A DNA stretch of 23,489 nt from contig USQA01000004.1 in NCBI GenBank assembly GCA_900556695.1, positions 1 through 23,489 of the forward strand, in the 5' to 3' direction. This document shows positions 14,837-23,451 of this stretch, in pieces. The notes beneath the pieces were generated by a model. The model was given only the letters and a program-made list of their open reading frames with translations. It did not search any database and had not been told where the DNA came from. The number at the start of each line of letters is the position of its first letter. Position 1 is the first letter of the stretch. The translations under genes and the position numbers were made by a program. The stretch is from an uncultured Clostridium sp. (GTDB lineage: Bacteria; Bacillota; Clostridia; TANB77; CAG-508).

Positions 14837-16468
14837 ATGATATCAACATTACATATAAGAAACATAGGAATAATAGAAGATTTAAGTATTGATTTAAATA
14901 AAGGATTAAATGTATTAACAGGAGAAACTGGAGCAGGAAAAACATTGATCATTGACTCATTGCAAATTATATCAGGAGGAAGATTTTCAAAGGATATGAT
15001 TAGAAAAGGTGAGACAAACTCATTTGTTGAATTATGTATGTATGAACCAGAAAATGAAAATTCAATTGACGGAAATATTATTATCTCTAGAGAGATCCAA
15101 AGTAACGGTAAAAATATGTGTAAAATTAATGGAAGAATGGTAACTGTAAATGAATTAAAAGAATTTATGTCAAAATTCATTGAAATACATGGACAAAATG
15201 ACAATCAAAATTTATTAGATAGTAAACAACATCTTCAATATTTAGATGGATTTATTGGGAATAAATTTATAAATGAAAAAAGAGAATACCAAAAATTATA
15301 CAATAGATATAATGAAGTAAAACAAGAATTAAAAGAAAATTATGGAGATGATAAAGAAAGACAAAGAAAATTAGATTTATTAAAATATCAAGTAAATGAA
15401 ATTGATGAAGCAAATTTAAAAATAGATGAAGAAATTGAATTAGAAGAAAAAAGAAAAGTTATGATGAATTCTGAAAAAATTGTAGAAAATCTACAAGAAG
15501 CAGATAATTTAATTGCAGAAAATAGTATAGATAGCATAAGTATGGCAATTAGAGCATTAGAGAAAATTGAAAATATAGATAAAAAATATGAAAAAATATC
15601 ATCAGATTTAAAAAGTACTTACTATGAATTACAAGAGCTTTCAAGAGATATAAGTACATACAAAGATGATGTGTATTTTGATGAAGAAGAAAACAATTAT
15701 ATAGAAGAAAGACTAGATTTGATTTATTCATTAAAAAGAAAATATGGAAATACTATTGAAGAAATATTAACATATTTAGAAGAAACTAAAAAAGAGATTG
15801 AACATATAGAAAACTTAGAAGAATATAATAACAAATTAAAAAAAGAGAAAAATGAACTAGAAGAAAAAATGAATATATTAGCATGCAAAATCCATGAGAC
15901 AAGAGAAAAATATGCTAAAGGTTTAAGTAATAGTATAAATATAGAACTTGAAGAATTAGAAATGAAAAATGCTAAAATTAATGTATATGTAGATTATATT
16001 GAAAATGAATATTTTAGAACTGGAAAAGATATAGTTTCTTTTTATATAACTACTAATGTAGGAGAAGACGAAAAAGAATTATCAAAAATAGCATCAGGAG
16101 GAGAAATGTCTAGAACAATGCTTGCGATAAAAAAAGTTTTAGCAGATTCAGATAAAATGCCAGTATTAATATTTGATGAAATAGATACAGGAATAAGTGG
16201 AAAAGCAGCAAGTTCTGTAGCCAAAAAATTAAAAGCAATAGCTCAAAAACACCAAGTGTTATGTATTTCTCATTTACCAAATATAGCAGCAATTGCAGAT
16301 TATAATTATTTTATAAGTAAAAACGTAAAAGAAGAAAGAACAAAAACACAAATAAAATTATTAAAAGAAAATGAAGTTATTGAAGAAATTGCGAGAATTT
16401 CTTCAGGAGAGATAAATGAAACTACTTTAAAATATGCAACAGAATTACGAAATAAAAAAGCTTCATAA
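14837..16468 (+). CDS. recN: DNA repair protein RecN
   Basis: An SMC-like ATPase that acts early in double-strand-break repair. The 543-residue protein has Walker A TGETGAGKT (28-36) in the N-terminal globular half, the family motif FIEIHGQNDNQNLLD, a long Glu/Lys-rich coiled-coil region (about 150-370), then the ABC signature KIASGGEMSR and Walker B PVLIFDEIDTGISG near residues 417-453, and CISHLPNIAA. GGAGG lies six bases before the ATG. The length is close to the usual 555-570. RecN is commonly damage-inducible; here its promoter is nested in an inverted repeat with CGAAC arms. Confidence 0.96.
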   Translation: MISTLHIRNIGIIEDLSIDLNKGLNVLTGETGAGKTLIIDSLQIISGGRFSKDMIRKGETNSFVELCMYEPENENSIDGNIIISREIQSNGKNMCKINGRMVTVNELKEFMSKFIEIHGQNDNQNLLDSKQHLQYLDGFIGNKFINEKREYQKLYNRYNEVKQELKENYGDDKERQRKLDLLKYQVNEIDEANLKIDEEIELEEKRKVMMNSEKIVENLQEADNLIAENSIDSISMAIRALEKIENIDKKYEKISSDLKSTYYELQELSRDISTYKDDVYFDEEENNYIEERLDLIYSLKRKYGNTIEEILTYLEETKKEIEHIENLEEYNNKLKKEKNELEEKMNILACKIHETREKYAKGLSNSINIELEELEMKNAKINVYVDYIENEYFRTGKDIVSFYITTNVGEDEKELSKIASGGEMSRTMLAIKKVLADSDKMPVLIFDEIDTGISGKAASSVAKKLKAIAQKHQVLCISHLPNIAAIADYNYFISKNVKEERTKTQIKLLKENEVIEEIARISSGEINETTLKYATELRNKKAS

Positions 16469-16594
16469 AAAATTAAAGATTTTTTCAGATTTGTTTTATA
16501 TTTAAATTTTATATAAGTATAAAAATAAATAAAATTGTATAAAATACATAGGAAGAAAAGGAAAAAAATTCCTAAGTGAGAAAAGGAGGAAAAA

Positions 16595-17857
16595 ATGAAA
16601 AATTTTTTACAAATCGAAAAAATAAAAGCAATAGAAATATTAGATTCTAGAGGAAATCCAACAGTACAAGTTGAAGTTGTTCTTGAAGATGGAAGCACAG
16701 GAGTAGCATCAGTTCCATCAGGTGCATCAACAGGAAGTTTTGAAGCAGTAGAATTAAGGGATGGAGAAAAATCAAGATATAAAGGAAAAGGTGTAACAAA
16801 AGCTGTAGAAAATGTTAATAAAAAAATCGCAAAAGAATTAATTGGAATGAATGCATTTGAACAAAGAAAAGTTGACGAGCAAATGATAAAATTAGATGAC
16901 ACACTTAATAAATCAAATTTAGGTGCAAATGCAATATTAGGTGTATCTTTAGCAGTTGCAAGAGCTGCTGCAAATTCTTTAGGTTTGGAATTATATCAAT
17001 ATTTAGGAGGAATAAATGCTACTAATTTGCCAATTCCAATGATGAATATTTTAAATGGAGGAAAACATTCAGACAATAATATAAGTATTCAAGAATTTAT
17101 GATTATGCCAATAGGAGATATTACTTTTGCTGAAAGGTTAAAAAGAGGAGCTGAGATTTATCACACATTAAAGAATGTTTTAAAAGATAAAGGATATTCT
17201 GTTGGAGTTGGAGATGAAGGGGGATTTGCACCAAGCTTAGAAAATGAAGAGCAAGCATTAGATGTAATAATAGAAGCAATAAAAAAAGCTGGATATGAAC
17301 CCCAAAAAGATATTGCGTTAGCATTAGATATTGCAAGTACAGAGATGTATGAAGAAGCCAAAAAAATAGGAAAAGATGGATACTATTTTTGGAAAACCAA
17401 AATATTTAAAACAAAAGAAGAAATGATAGATTATATTTCTTATTTATGTGAAAAATATCCTATTATATCAATTGAAGATGGATTGGCAGAAGAAGACTGG
17501 GAAAGTTGGAAGAAATTAACACAAATGTTAGGAAACAAAGTGCAATTAGTAGGAGATGATTTATTTGTTACAAATAAATCTAGATTAAGAAGAGGAATAG
17601 ATAAAGAAGTAGCAAATGCGATATTAATAAAACCAAATCAAATAGGAACTTTAACAGAAACTTTATCAACAATAAAAATGGCAAAACAAAATGGATATAG
17701 AACAGTTATTTCACATAGATCAGGAGAGACAGAAGATACAACAATTGCAGATATTGCAGTTGCTGTAAATGCAGGTCAAATAAAAACGGGAGCACCATGT
17801 AGAACCGATAGAGTAGCTAAATATAATAGATTATTAAAAATAGAAAGTGAATTATAA
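16595..17857 (+). CDS. eno: Enolase
   Basis: Interconverts 2-phosphoglycerate and phosphoenolpyruvate in glycolysis. The 420 residues carry the family marks: IEILDSRGNPTVQVEV, SGASTGSFEAVELRDG (substrate loop), GDEGGFAPS (acid catalyst), ALDIAST, SIEDGLAEEDW and LVGDDLFVTN (magnesium ligands), ILIKPNQIGTLTET (catalytic lysine) and the signature SHRSGETEDTTIADIAVA. AAGGAGG five bases before ATG 16595 is a strong RBS. The 126-base gap before it has TATAAA-like -10 sequences and a small TAGGAA/TTCCTA hairpin (16549-16574) in the leader. Two hairpins end the transcript, so it appears monocistronic. Confidence 0.97.
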   Translation: MKNFLQIEKIKAIEILDSRGNPTVQVEVVLEDGSTGVASVPSGASTGSFEAVELRDGEKSRYKGKGVTKAVENVNKKIAKELIGMNAFEQRKVDEQMIKLDDTLNKSNLGANAILGVSLAVARAAANSLGLELYQYLGGINATNLPIPMMNILNGGKHSDNNISIQEFMIMPIGDITFAERLKRGAEIYHTLKNVLKDKGYSVGVGDEGGFAPSLENEEQALDVIIEAIKKAGYEPQKDIALALDIASTEMYEEAKKIGKDGYYFWKTKIFKTKEEMIDYISYLCEKYPIISIEDGLAEEDWESWKKLTQMLGNKVQLVGDDLFVTNKSRLRRGIDKEVANAILIKPNQIGTLTETLSTIKMAKQNGYRTVISHRSGETEDTTIADIAVAVNAGQIKTGAPCRTDRVAKYNRLLKIESEL

Positions 17858-17917
17858 GCAAAATTTTGACTTAAGAATTTGTGCTATAAAAAAACTATGA
17901 TAATTGTTTTATAATAA

Positions 17918-17952
17918 AAAAGTGAAACGACAAAATAGATTGTTTCACTTTT
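17918..17952. terminator. Hairpin terminator after eno
   Basis: AAAAGTGAAAC (17918-17928) pairs with GTTTCACTTTT (17942-17952), extended inward by two more pairs. A-rich and T-rich flanks make it usable on both strands. Confidence 0.75.
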
Positions 17953-17967
17953 CTATTGTTATGAGTA

Positions 17968-18000
17968 CAAATATTATTAATATTTGCTTTTGTTATTTTA
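17968..18000 (+). terminator. Second hairpin with T-rich tail
   Basis: CAAATATT (17968-17975) and AATATTTG (17979-17986) form a perfect stem with a 3-base loop, followed by CTTTTGTTATTTTATT. It is probably a back-up terminator for eno. The rest of 17858-18123 holds only the transketolase promoter. Confidence 0.5.
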
Positions 18001-18029
18001 TTAAAAAACAAAATTTCAAAAATAAAATA

Positions 18030-18058
18030 TAGACAAATAAAATTATCAAATATATAAT
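18030..18058 (+). promoter_or_regulatory. Predicted sigma-A promoter of the transketolase genes
   Basis: TAGACA (18030-18035), 17 bases, TATAAT (18053-18058), one mismatch in total. The start would be near 18065, giving a leader of about 58 bases. Confidence 0.7.
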
Positions 18059-18123
18059 ATAAAAAAATAAAGTGAAAAATATTAAGGTAGTATGTAATAA
18101 AAAATAAGAAAGGAGTTAATTAA

Positions 18124-18946
18124 ATGAAAAATGAAGAGATTAACTTTTTAGAAAAAAAGGCAAGAGAAGTAAGAAGAGGTATTATAGAGCAAGTATATAA
18201 AGCACAATCTGGCCATCCAGGAGGTTCGTTATCAATTGCTGATATCTTAACGGTTTTATATTTTAAAGAAATGAATATAGATGAAAAAAATCCTAAATGG
18301 GAAGAAAGAGATAGATTAGTATTATCAAAAGGTCATTGTTCACCAGCTTTATATAGCTGCTTAGCAAACAGAGGATTTTTTGAAAAAGAAAAATTGCAAA
18401 CTTTTAGAAATATAGAAAGTAAATTGCAAGGACATCCAGATATGAATAAAGTACCAGGAGTAGATATGACATCAGGTTCATTAGGCCAACGGACTATCTT
18501 GTGCAAACGGAATGGCTATTAGTGGAAAAATGGATAAAAAAGATTATAGAGTATACTGTATTTTAGGAGATGGAGAAATAGAAGAAGGACAAATATGGGA
18601 AGCAGCAATGGCATCAAATAAATATAAATTAGATAATTTATGTGTAATAGTTGATAACAACAATTTACAAATAGATGGAACAATAGAAGAAGTTATGAGT
18701 TCATATCCAATAGATTCAAAATTTAAAAGTTTTGGATTTCAAGTAATTAATATAGATGGACATGATATAGAAGAAATAATAAAAGCTTTTGAAGTGGCTA
18801 AAAATGTAAAAGGAAAACCTACATGCATTATTGCAAAAACAACAAAAGGAAAAGGTGTATCATTTATGGAAAACCAAGTTGGATGGCATGGAAAAGCACC
18901 AAATGAAGAACAATATAAAAAAGCAATGGAAGAATTGAGAGATTAG
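18124..18946 (+). CDS. tktA: Transketolase N-terminal subunit, interrupted by a +1 frameshift
   Basis: Transketolase moves two-carbon units between sugar phosphates; in many Clostridia it is made as two subunits. The zero frame runs from ATG 18124 (AAAGGAG upstream) to a TAG at 18520-18522 and contains QSGHPGGSLSIADILTVLYF and LSKGHCSPALYS. It should continue GSLGQGLSCANGMAIS, but an extra C at 18490 turns CAA-GGA-CTA into CAA-CGG-ACT. Reading +1 from there gives an intact continuation to 18946, including the thiamine diphosphate motif GDGEIEEGQ...VDNNN. Reconstructed length is 273 residues, normal for the subunit. The second reading frame has no RBS, so it needs frameshifting to be made; without it the protein lacks its cofactor site. 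It is either a programmed frameshift, a recent mutation or a sequence error. Confidence 0.85.
18487..18493 (+). other. Candidate +1 frameshift site (CAA CGG A) in transketolase
   Basis: The zero frame reads GGC-CAA-CGG-ACT; skipping C18490 gives GGC-CAA-GGA-CTA, the conserved Gly-Gln-Gly-Leu. CGG is the only zero-frame use of that codon in this gene before the shift. The context is not a homopolymer, which makes a simple base-calling slip less likely. Confidence 0.55.
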
Positions 18947-18995
18947 CTTTTTTAAAGTTATTAGAAGATTTAAAAAATAGGAGAGAAGTGATTTT

Positions 18996-19925
18996 ATGAA
19001 TATGGATAAAAAAGTAGCTACTAGAAAGAGTTATGGAGAAGCTTTAGAACAATTAGGAAAAGAAAATCCAAATGTAGTTGTATTAGATGCAGACTTAGCA
19101 GGTGCAACAAAAACAGATATGTTTGCAAAACAGTTTCCAGATAGATTTTTTGATATGGGAATTGCAGAAGCAAATATGATGGCAACAGCAGCGGGTTTTG
19201 CAACTTGTGGTAAAATACCATATGCAAGTACATTTGCAGTATTTGCAGCAGGAAGAGCATATGATCAAATTAGAAATAGTATATGTTACCCAAAATTAAA
19301 TGTTAAAATATGTGCTACACATTGTGGAGTTACAGTAGGAGAAGATGGAGCAACACATCAAATGATAGAAGATTTATCATTGATGAGAACATTACCAAAT
19401 ATGACTGTAATGTCAACATCAGATGATACTCAAACTAAATGGGCTATTAAAGAGATAGCAAAAATACAAGGACCAGTATATTTAAGATTAGCTAGAATGG
19501 AAACACCAATACTTTATGATGAAAATACGAAATTTGAAATAGGAAAAGCAATTCAAATTGGAGAAGGAACAGACGGTACAGTTTTTGCAACAGGAATTAC
19601 AGTATCAGAAGCTATAAAAGCACAAGAAATTTTAAAACAAGAAGGAATTAATATTCGTGTTGTAGATATGCATACAATAAAACCTATTGATAAAGAAATT
19701 ATTATAAAATCAGCAAAAGAAACTAAAAAGTTAATATCTATAGAAGACCATAATATAATAGGTGGATTAGGTTCAGCAATTTCTGAAGTACTTACAGAAG
19801 AATATCCAACAAAATTAATAAGATTAGGAATTAAAGATGTTTTTGGAAAATCAGGAAAAGCAGAAGAACTAATTAAATATTTTGGAATTACAGCAGATAA
19901 TATCATAGAAGTTATGAAAAAATAA
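18996..19925 (+). CDS. tktB: Transketolase C-terminal subunit
   Basis: The partner of the preceding gene: a pyrimidine-binding and C-terminal domain protein of 309 residues. Visible are KVATRKSYGEAL, VVVLDADLAGATKT, FDMGIAEANMMATAAGFA (the conserved Glu that activates thiamine diphosphate is in GIAEANM), THCGVTVGEDGATHQMIEDL and PVYLRLAR. The C-terminal fold has VVDMHTIKPID and SIEDHNIIGGLGSAI. AGGAG and GAAGTG lie 5-12 bases before ATG 18996; a second ATG at 19002 is also possible. It is intact and 49 bases after the first subunit, so both should be cotranscribed; an intact partner argues that the first subunit is still in use. It also resembles the C-terminal part of DXP synthase, but the pairing favours transketolase. 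Confidence 0.93.
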   Translation: MNMDKKVATRKSYGEALEQLGKENPNVVVLDADLAGATKTDMFAKQFPDRFFDMGIAEANMMATAAGFATCGKIPYASTFAVFAAGRAYDQIRNSICYPKLNVKICATHCGVTVGEDGATHQMIEDLSLMRTLPNMTVMSTSDDTQTKWAIKEIAKIQGPVYLRLARMETPILYDENTKFEIGKAIQIGEGTDGTVFATGITVSEAIKAQEILKQEGINIRVVDMHTIKPIDKEIIIKSAKETKKLISIEDHNIIGGLGSAISEVLTEEYPTKLIRLGIKDVFGKSGKAEELIKYFGITADNIIEVMKK

Positions 19926-19992
19926 AAATGTTAAAAAATACTTAAGTAAATACTTAAATATTATAAAAGCACTATAATAATGGAGGCAAAAA

Positions 19993-21357
19993 ATGGCAAA
20001 AAATAAAACAATTTTTGTATGTAGTGAATGTGGAAATGAGTCAAGTAAATGGTTAGGAAAATGCCCAGCATGTAATAGTTGGAATACTTTTTATGAACAA
20101 AAAATAATTGAAAGCAAAAATAGTTCATTGAAATCTAAAGATTCAAAAAGCAATATACCACAAAAATTAAATTCATATGAAGCAAAAGAAACACTAAAAA
20201 CATCTACAGGATTTTCAGAGTTAGATAGAGTGCTAGGTGGAGGCTTAGTTAAGGGCTCATTAATTTTATTAGGAGGAGAGCCTGGTATAGGAAAGTCTAC
20301 ACTTATTTTACAAATATGTGATAAAGTTAAAGGTGAAGGAAAAGTTTTATATGTTTCTGGAGAAGAATCAGCAGAGCAAATAAAGTTAAGAGCTGATAGA
20401 TTAGGAATTGATAATGAAGATATATTGTTCTTAGGAGAAACTGATATAGATATTGTAAATCAAGCTATAATTGAAATAAATCCTAAGCTAGTTATTGTTG
20501 ATTCAATTCAAACAATGTATTCTGATGAAATAACAGCGGCTGCTGGAAGTGTTAGCCAAGTAAGAGAAATTACTTCTCAAGTTATGAGAGTTTGCAAATC
20601 AAGAGGAATTACAACAATAATTATAGGACATGTTACAAAAGAAGGAAATATAGCAGGGCCAAGAGTTTTAGAACATATGGTAGATACTGTTTTATATTTG
20701 GAAGGAGAAAGATATTTTTCATACAGAATTTTAAGAGGAGTAAAAAATAGATTTGGTTCAACAAATGAAATAGGAATGTTTGAAATGAGAGAAGAAGGAA
20801 TGTGTGAAATATTAAATCCTTCTGATGTATTAATTTCAGATAGAGAAGACAATCCAGCAGGTTCTTGTATAGTTTCAAGTATTGAAGGGACAAGACCTAT
20901 ATTAGTAGAACTACAAGCATTAACATCTCAAACAGTTTTCGGATATCCAAAAAGAACAGCAAATGGTATTGATTTTAATAGACTATCATTACTAATTGCA
21001 GTATTAGAAAAAAAATCTGGAATGATGTTAGGTTCACAAGATGTTTATTTAAATGTTGTTGGAGGGCTTAAAATAAACGAACCATCAATTGATTTAGGAA
21101 TTTGTTTAGTAACAATTTCAAGTTTTAAAAATATATCAATTCCAAAAGATATGGTAATAATGGGAGAAGTTGGACTAACAGGTGAAGTAAGAAGAATAAA
21201 TTTCATAGAAAAAAGAATAAAAGAAGCAGAAAAATTAGGGTTTAAAACATGTGTTATACCAGAAAGTAATAAAAAAGACTTGAAAGATGATTATAAATTA
21301 GATATAATAAGCGTCAGAAATATAAATGAGGCAATAAAAAAAGTAGGACTAAAATAA
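19993..21357 (+). CDS. radA: DNA repair protein RadA
   Basis: A RecA-like ATPase that helps branch migration and processing of recombination intermediates. The 454 residues show a Cys4 zinc finger (Cys10, Cys13, Cys24, Cys27, in CSECG...CPAC), Walker A GGEPGIGKST (94-103), VDSIQTMYSDE, the RadA-specific KNRFGSTNEIG at about 250, and a C-terminal Lon-protease-like domain (DVYLNVVGGLKI, MGEVGLTGEVRRI). GGAGG lies six bases before the ATG. disA follows after 33 bases; the radA-disA pair is conserved across Firmicutes. Confidence 0.97.
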   Translation: MAKNKTIFVCSECGNESSKWLGKCPACNSWNTFYEQKIIESKNSSLKSKDSKSNIPQKLNSYEAKETLKTSTGFSELDRVLGGGLVKGSLILLGGEPGIGKSTLILQICDKVKGEGKVLYVSGEESAEQIKLRADRLGIDNEDILFLGETDIDIVNQAIIEINPKLVIVDSIQTMYSDEITAAAGSVSQVREITSQVMRVCKSRGITTIIIGHVTKEGNIAGPRVLEHMVDTVLYLEGERYFSYRILRGVKNRFGSTNEIGMFEMREEGMCEILNPSDVLISDREDNPAGSCIVSSIEGTRPILVELQALTSQTVFGYPKRTANGIDFNRLSLLIAVLEKKSGMMLGSQDVYLNVVGGLKINEPSIDLGICLVTISSFKNISIPKDMVIMGEVGLTGEVRRINFIEKRIKEAEKLGFKTCVIPESNKKDLKDDYKLDIISVRNINEAIKKVGLK

Positions 21358-21390
21358 TCTAAACAATTAAGTGAAGGGAGTACACAAGTT

Positions 21391-22471
21391 TTGAGAAAAG
21401 GAAAAGAAGATAATATTACAGAAATCTTGAAATTAATCGCACCAGGGACTCCAATACGAGATGGATTAGAAAACATATTAAGAGCAAGAACAGGTGCATT
21501 GCTATTAATAACAGATAATAGTGAGGTACTAAAACAAGTTGTAGATGGTGGTTTTACTATTAATGAAGATTATACATCATCTAAATTATATGAATTAGCA
21601 AAAATGGATGGAGCAATTGTACTAAGTGGAGACTTGAAAAAAATATTATATGCAAATGCTCAATTAATACCATCACATGAAATTAGCACATTAGAAACAG
21701 GGACAAGACATAGAACAGCAGAAAGAACAGCAAAACAAACAGGAGAACTAGTTATAAGTATATCTCAAAGAAGAAGTATTATTACTGTATTTAGAGGAAA
21801 TGATAGATACATATTAGAAAATACAGATGTAGTATTAAACAAAGCAAATCAAGCAATACAAACACTAGAAAAATACAAAAAGGTATTTGATAATAAATTA
21901 AACATATTAAATGAATATGAATTTAATGATATCGTAACTTTAGAAAATGTAATAGTAGCAATACAAAGAGCAGAAATGGTTATGAGAATTGTAGAAGAAA
22001 TTCAAAGACAGATTTATGAATTAGGAAATGATGGTAGATTAGTAAAAATGCAACTAGAAGAATTAATACGGAGGACTAGAAAAAGAAGAAATGCTAATAA
22101 TAAAAGACTACATAGTACCTAGTAGAAAAAAGAAGACACCTGAAAAAGTAATAAATGGTCTACAAGAACTTGACTATGAAGAACTACTAAAACAATCAAC
22201 AATTGCAAAACTATTAGGATATGAAAATTTTGAAAACTATGACGAAATAGGAGTATACACTAAAGGATACCGTATTTTAAACAAAATACCAAGAATGCCA
22301 TCAAACATAGTAGAAAATTTAGTATCTTCATTCAAATCATTCCAACACATACTAGCTGCAGACATCGAAGACTTAGATGAAGTAGACGGTATAGGAGAAA
22401 TAAGAGCAAAAACAATAAAACAATCATTAAAAAGAATGCAAGAACAATTTATTTTTGATAATTTAATTTAA
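21391..22471 (+). CDS. disA: Diadenylate cyclase DisA, interrupted by a +1 frameshift
   Basis: Makes c-di-AMP from two ATP and scans DNA for branched structures. The zero frame starts at TTG 21391 (GGGAG ten bases upstream) and holds the whole cyclase domain, with DGAIVLS (73-79) and GTRHRTAER (104-112), and the helical linker up to MQLEELI. An extra C at 22069 then gives ATA-CGG-AGG, and the frame ends at a TAG at 22120-22122, after 243 residues. Skipping the C reads ATA-GGA-GGA-CTA and continues LEKEEMLIIKDYIV to 22471 with the helix-hairpin-helix DNA-binding domain (DLDEVDGIGEIRAKTIKQSL). The reconstructed 359 residues match the family length. An ATG at 22091 in the second frame has a GGAGG 16 bases upstream, too far for normal initiation. 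The short form would still be a cyclase but without DNA binding. Confidence 0.9.
22066..22072 (+). other. Candidate +1 frameshift site (ATA CGG A) in disA
   Basis: Zero frame TTA-ATA-CGG-AGG; without C22069 it reads TTA-ATA-GGA-GGA-CTA. Like the transketolase site, the extra base is a C that makes CGG, and GGA (then CTA nearby) follows in the restored frame. Confidence 0.55.
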
Positions 22472-22473
22472 AA

Positions 22474-22501
22474 TTGCCACTGGGGACGGACCTTTTTGAC
22501 A
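22474..22501. repeat. GGGACG-type interspersed repeat, copy 2
   Basis: TTGCCACTGGGGACGGACC then TTTTTGACA. It is related to copy 1 at 61-87 and lies just after the disA stop. Confidence 0.65.
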
Positions 22502-22506
22502 ATAAA

Positions 22507-22531
22507 TTGCCATTAGGGACAGAACCTTTGG
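22507..22531. repeat. GGGACG-type interspersed repeat, copy 3
   Basis: TTGCCATTAGGGACAGAACC then TTTGG. A degenerate tandem neighbour of copy 2, ending close to the ribosome binding site of the cyclophilin gene. Confidence 0.6.
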
Positions 22532-22554
22532 AATAAAGAAAGGAAAAGCATAAG

Positions 22555-23346
22555 ATGAAAAATGTAAAAAATATTATTTGGATAATTGCGTTAATATTGG
22601 TAATAGTATTAATAGCAGGAATAGGATATGGATATTACAAAAAAGCAACAATGGAGGTTAAAAATCCTGTTGCAACAATGGAAGTAGAGAATTTTGGAAC
22701 AATAAAAATAGAATTATACCCAGAAATAGCACCTCAAACTGTAGCGAACTTTATCACATTATCAAATCGTGGGTTTTATGATGGATTAACATTCCATAGA
22801 ATAATGAAGGACTTTATGATTCAAGGTGGAGATAAAAAAGGAACAGGACAAGGATCAGCAACAACAAAAGACTTAAAAGATGATGGAGATGATACAGAAT
22901 ATTCAATTAAAGGAGAATTTGTAGCAAACAAAGTTAATAATAAATTAAAATTTGAAGAAGGTGTTATCGGTATGGCTAGAAATGACTATACTCAATATTC
23001 ACAATCTTTAGATGAAGAATCATACAATTCTGGAAGTTCACAATTCTTTATTGTAACAAAAGCAACACCATCTTTAAATGAATATTATACATCTTTTGGT
23101 AAAGTTATAGAAGGATTAGATATTGTACACCAAATAGAAAATGTTGAAGTAAAAGCAGCAGATAACGCTCAAAAAAGTGGAAATACAGAGGTTAGTACAC
23201 CTGTTAATCCACCTAAAATAACATCAATTAGAGTAGAGACAAATGGAGTTGATTACGGATTACCAGAAATATTAACACCATTTGATTACACATCTTGGAT
23301 GTATAAACAATATGGAATAGATCCAAGTAGCTTAAATGCTCAATAA
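22555..23346 (+). CDS. Membrane-anchored cyclophilin-type peptidyl-prolyl isomerase
   Basis: Catalyses cis-trans isomerisation of proline bonds, probably outside the membrane. The 263 residues begin with a single hydrophobic segment (about 6-27, IIWIIALILVIVLIAGIG); there is no clear lipobox. The cyclophilin domain follows: MEVENFGTIKIELYPEIAPQTVANF, FHRIMKDFMIQGGD (catalytic Arg in FHRI), GVIGMAR and SSQFFIVTKATPSLN, then FGKVIEGLDIV. An insert rich in Asp (DLKDDGDDTEY) and a C-terminal tail (about 215-263) with TPFDYTSWMYKQYG lie outside the core. AAGGA is 11 bases before the ATG. The tail matches the partial gene at 1-54, so the genome carries at least two copies of this family 22 kb apart, both next to GGGACG-type repeats. 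Confidence 0.92.
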   Translation: MKNVKNIIWIIALILVIVLIAGIGYGYYKKATMEVKNPVATMEVENFGTIKIELYPEIAPQTVANFITLSNRGFYDGLTFHRIMKDFMIQGGDKKGTGQGSATTKDLKDDGDDTEYSIKGEFVANKVNNKLKFEEGVIGMARNDYTQYSQSLDEESYNSGSSQFFIVTKATPSLNEYYTSFGKVIEGLDIVHQIENVEVKAADNAQKSGNTEVSTPVNPPKITSIRVETNGVDYGLPEILTPFDYTSWMYKQYGIDPSSLNAQ

Positions 23347-23390
23347 AATTATCAAAAAATAATAAATTTCATAAAAATTAAAAAATATAG

Positions 23391-23419
23391 TTGACGAAAT
23401 TCAAAAATTCGATTAGACT
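23391..23419 (+). promoter_or_regulatory. Predicted promoter of the last, partial gene
   Basis: TTGACG (23391-23396), 17 bases, TAGACT (23414-23419). It is correctly placed for the gene starting at 23452. No clear terminator for the cyclophilin gene is seen in 23347-23390. Confidence 0.5.
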
Positions 23420-23451
23420 TAAATCAATTCTTAAGGAAAGGGTGACCTGTA

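Noticed and set aside
19973..19978. TATAAT just before radA as a promoter
   Set aside because: It lies only four bases before the radA ribosome binding site, so a transcript from it would start within the RBS; no -35 is evident.
22091..22471. A separate helix-hairpin-helix gene starting at ATG 22091
   Set aside because: Its product is the C-terminal domain of DisA and joins the upstream frame with one base skipped; the nearest RBS-like sequence is too far from the ATG.
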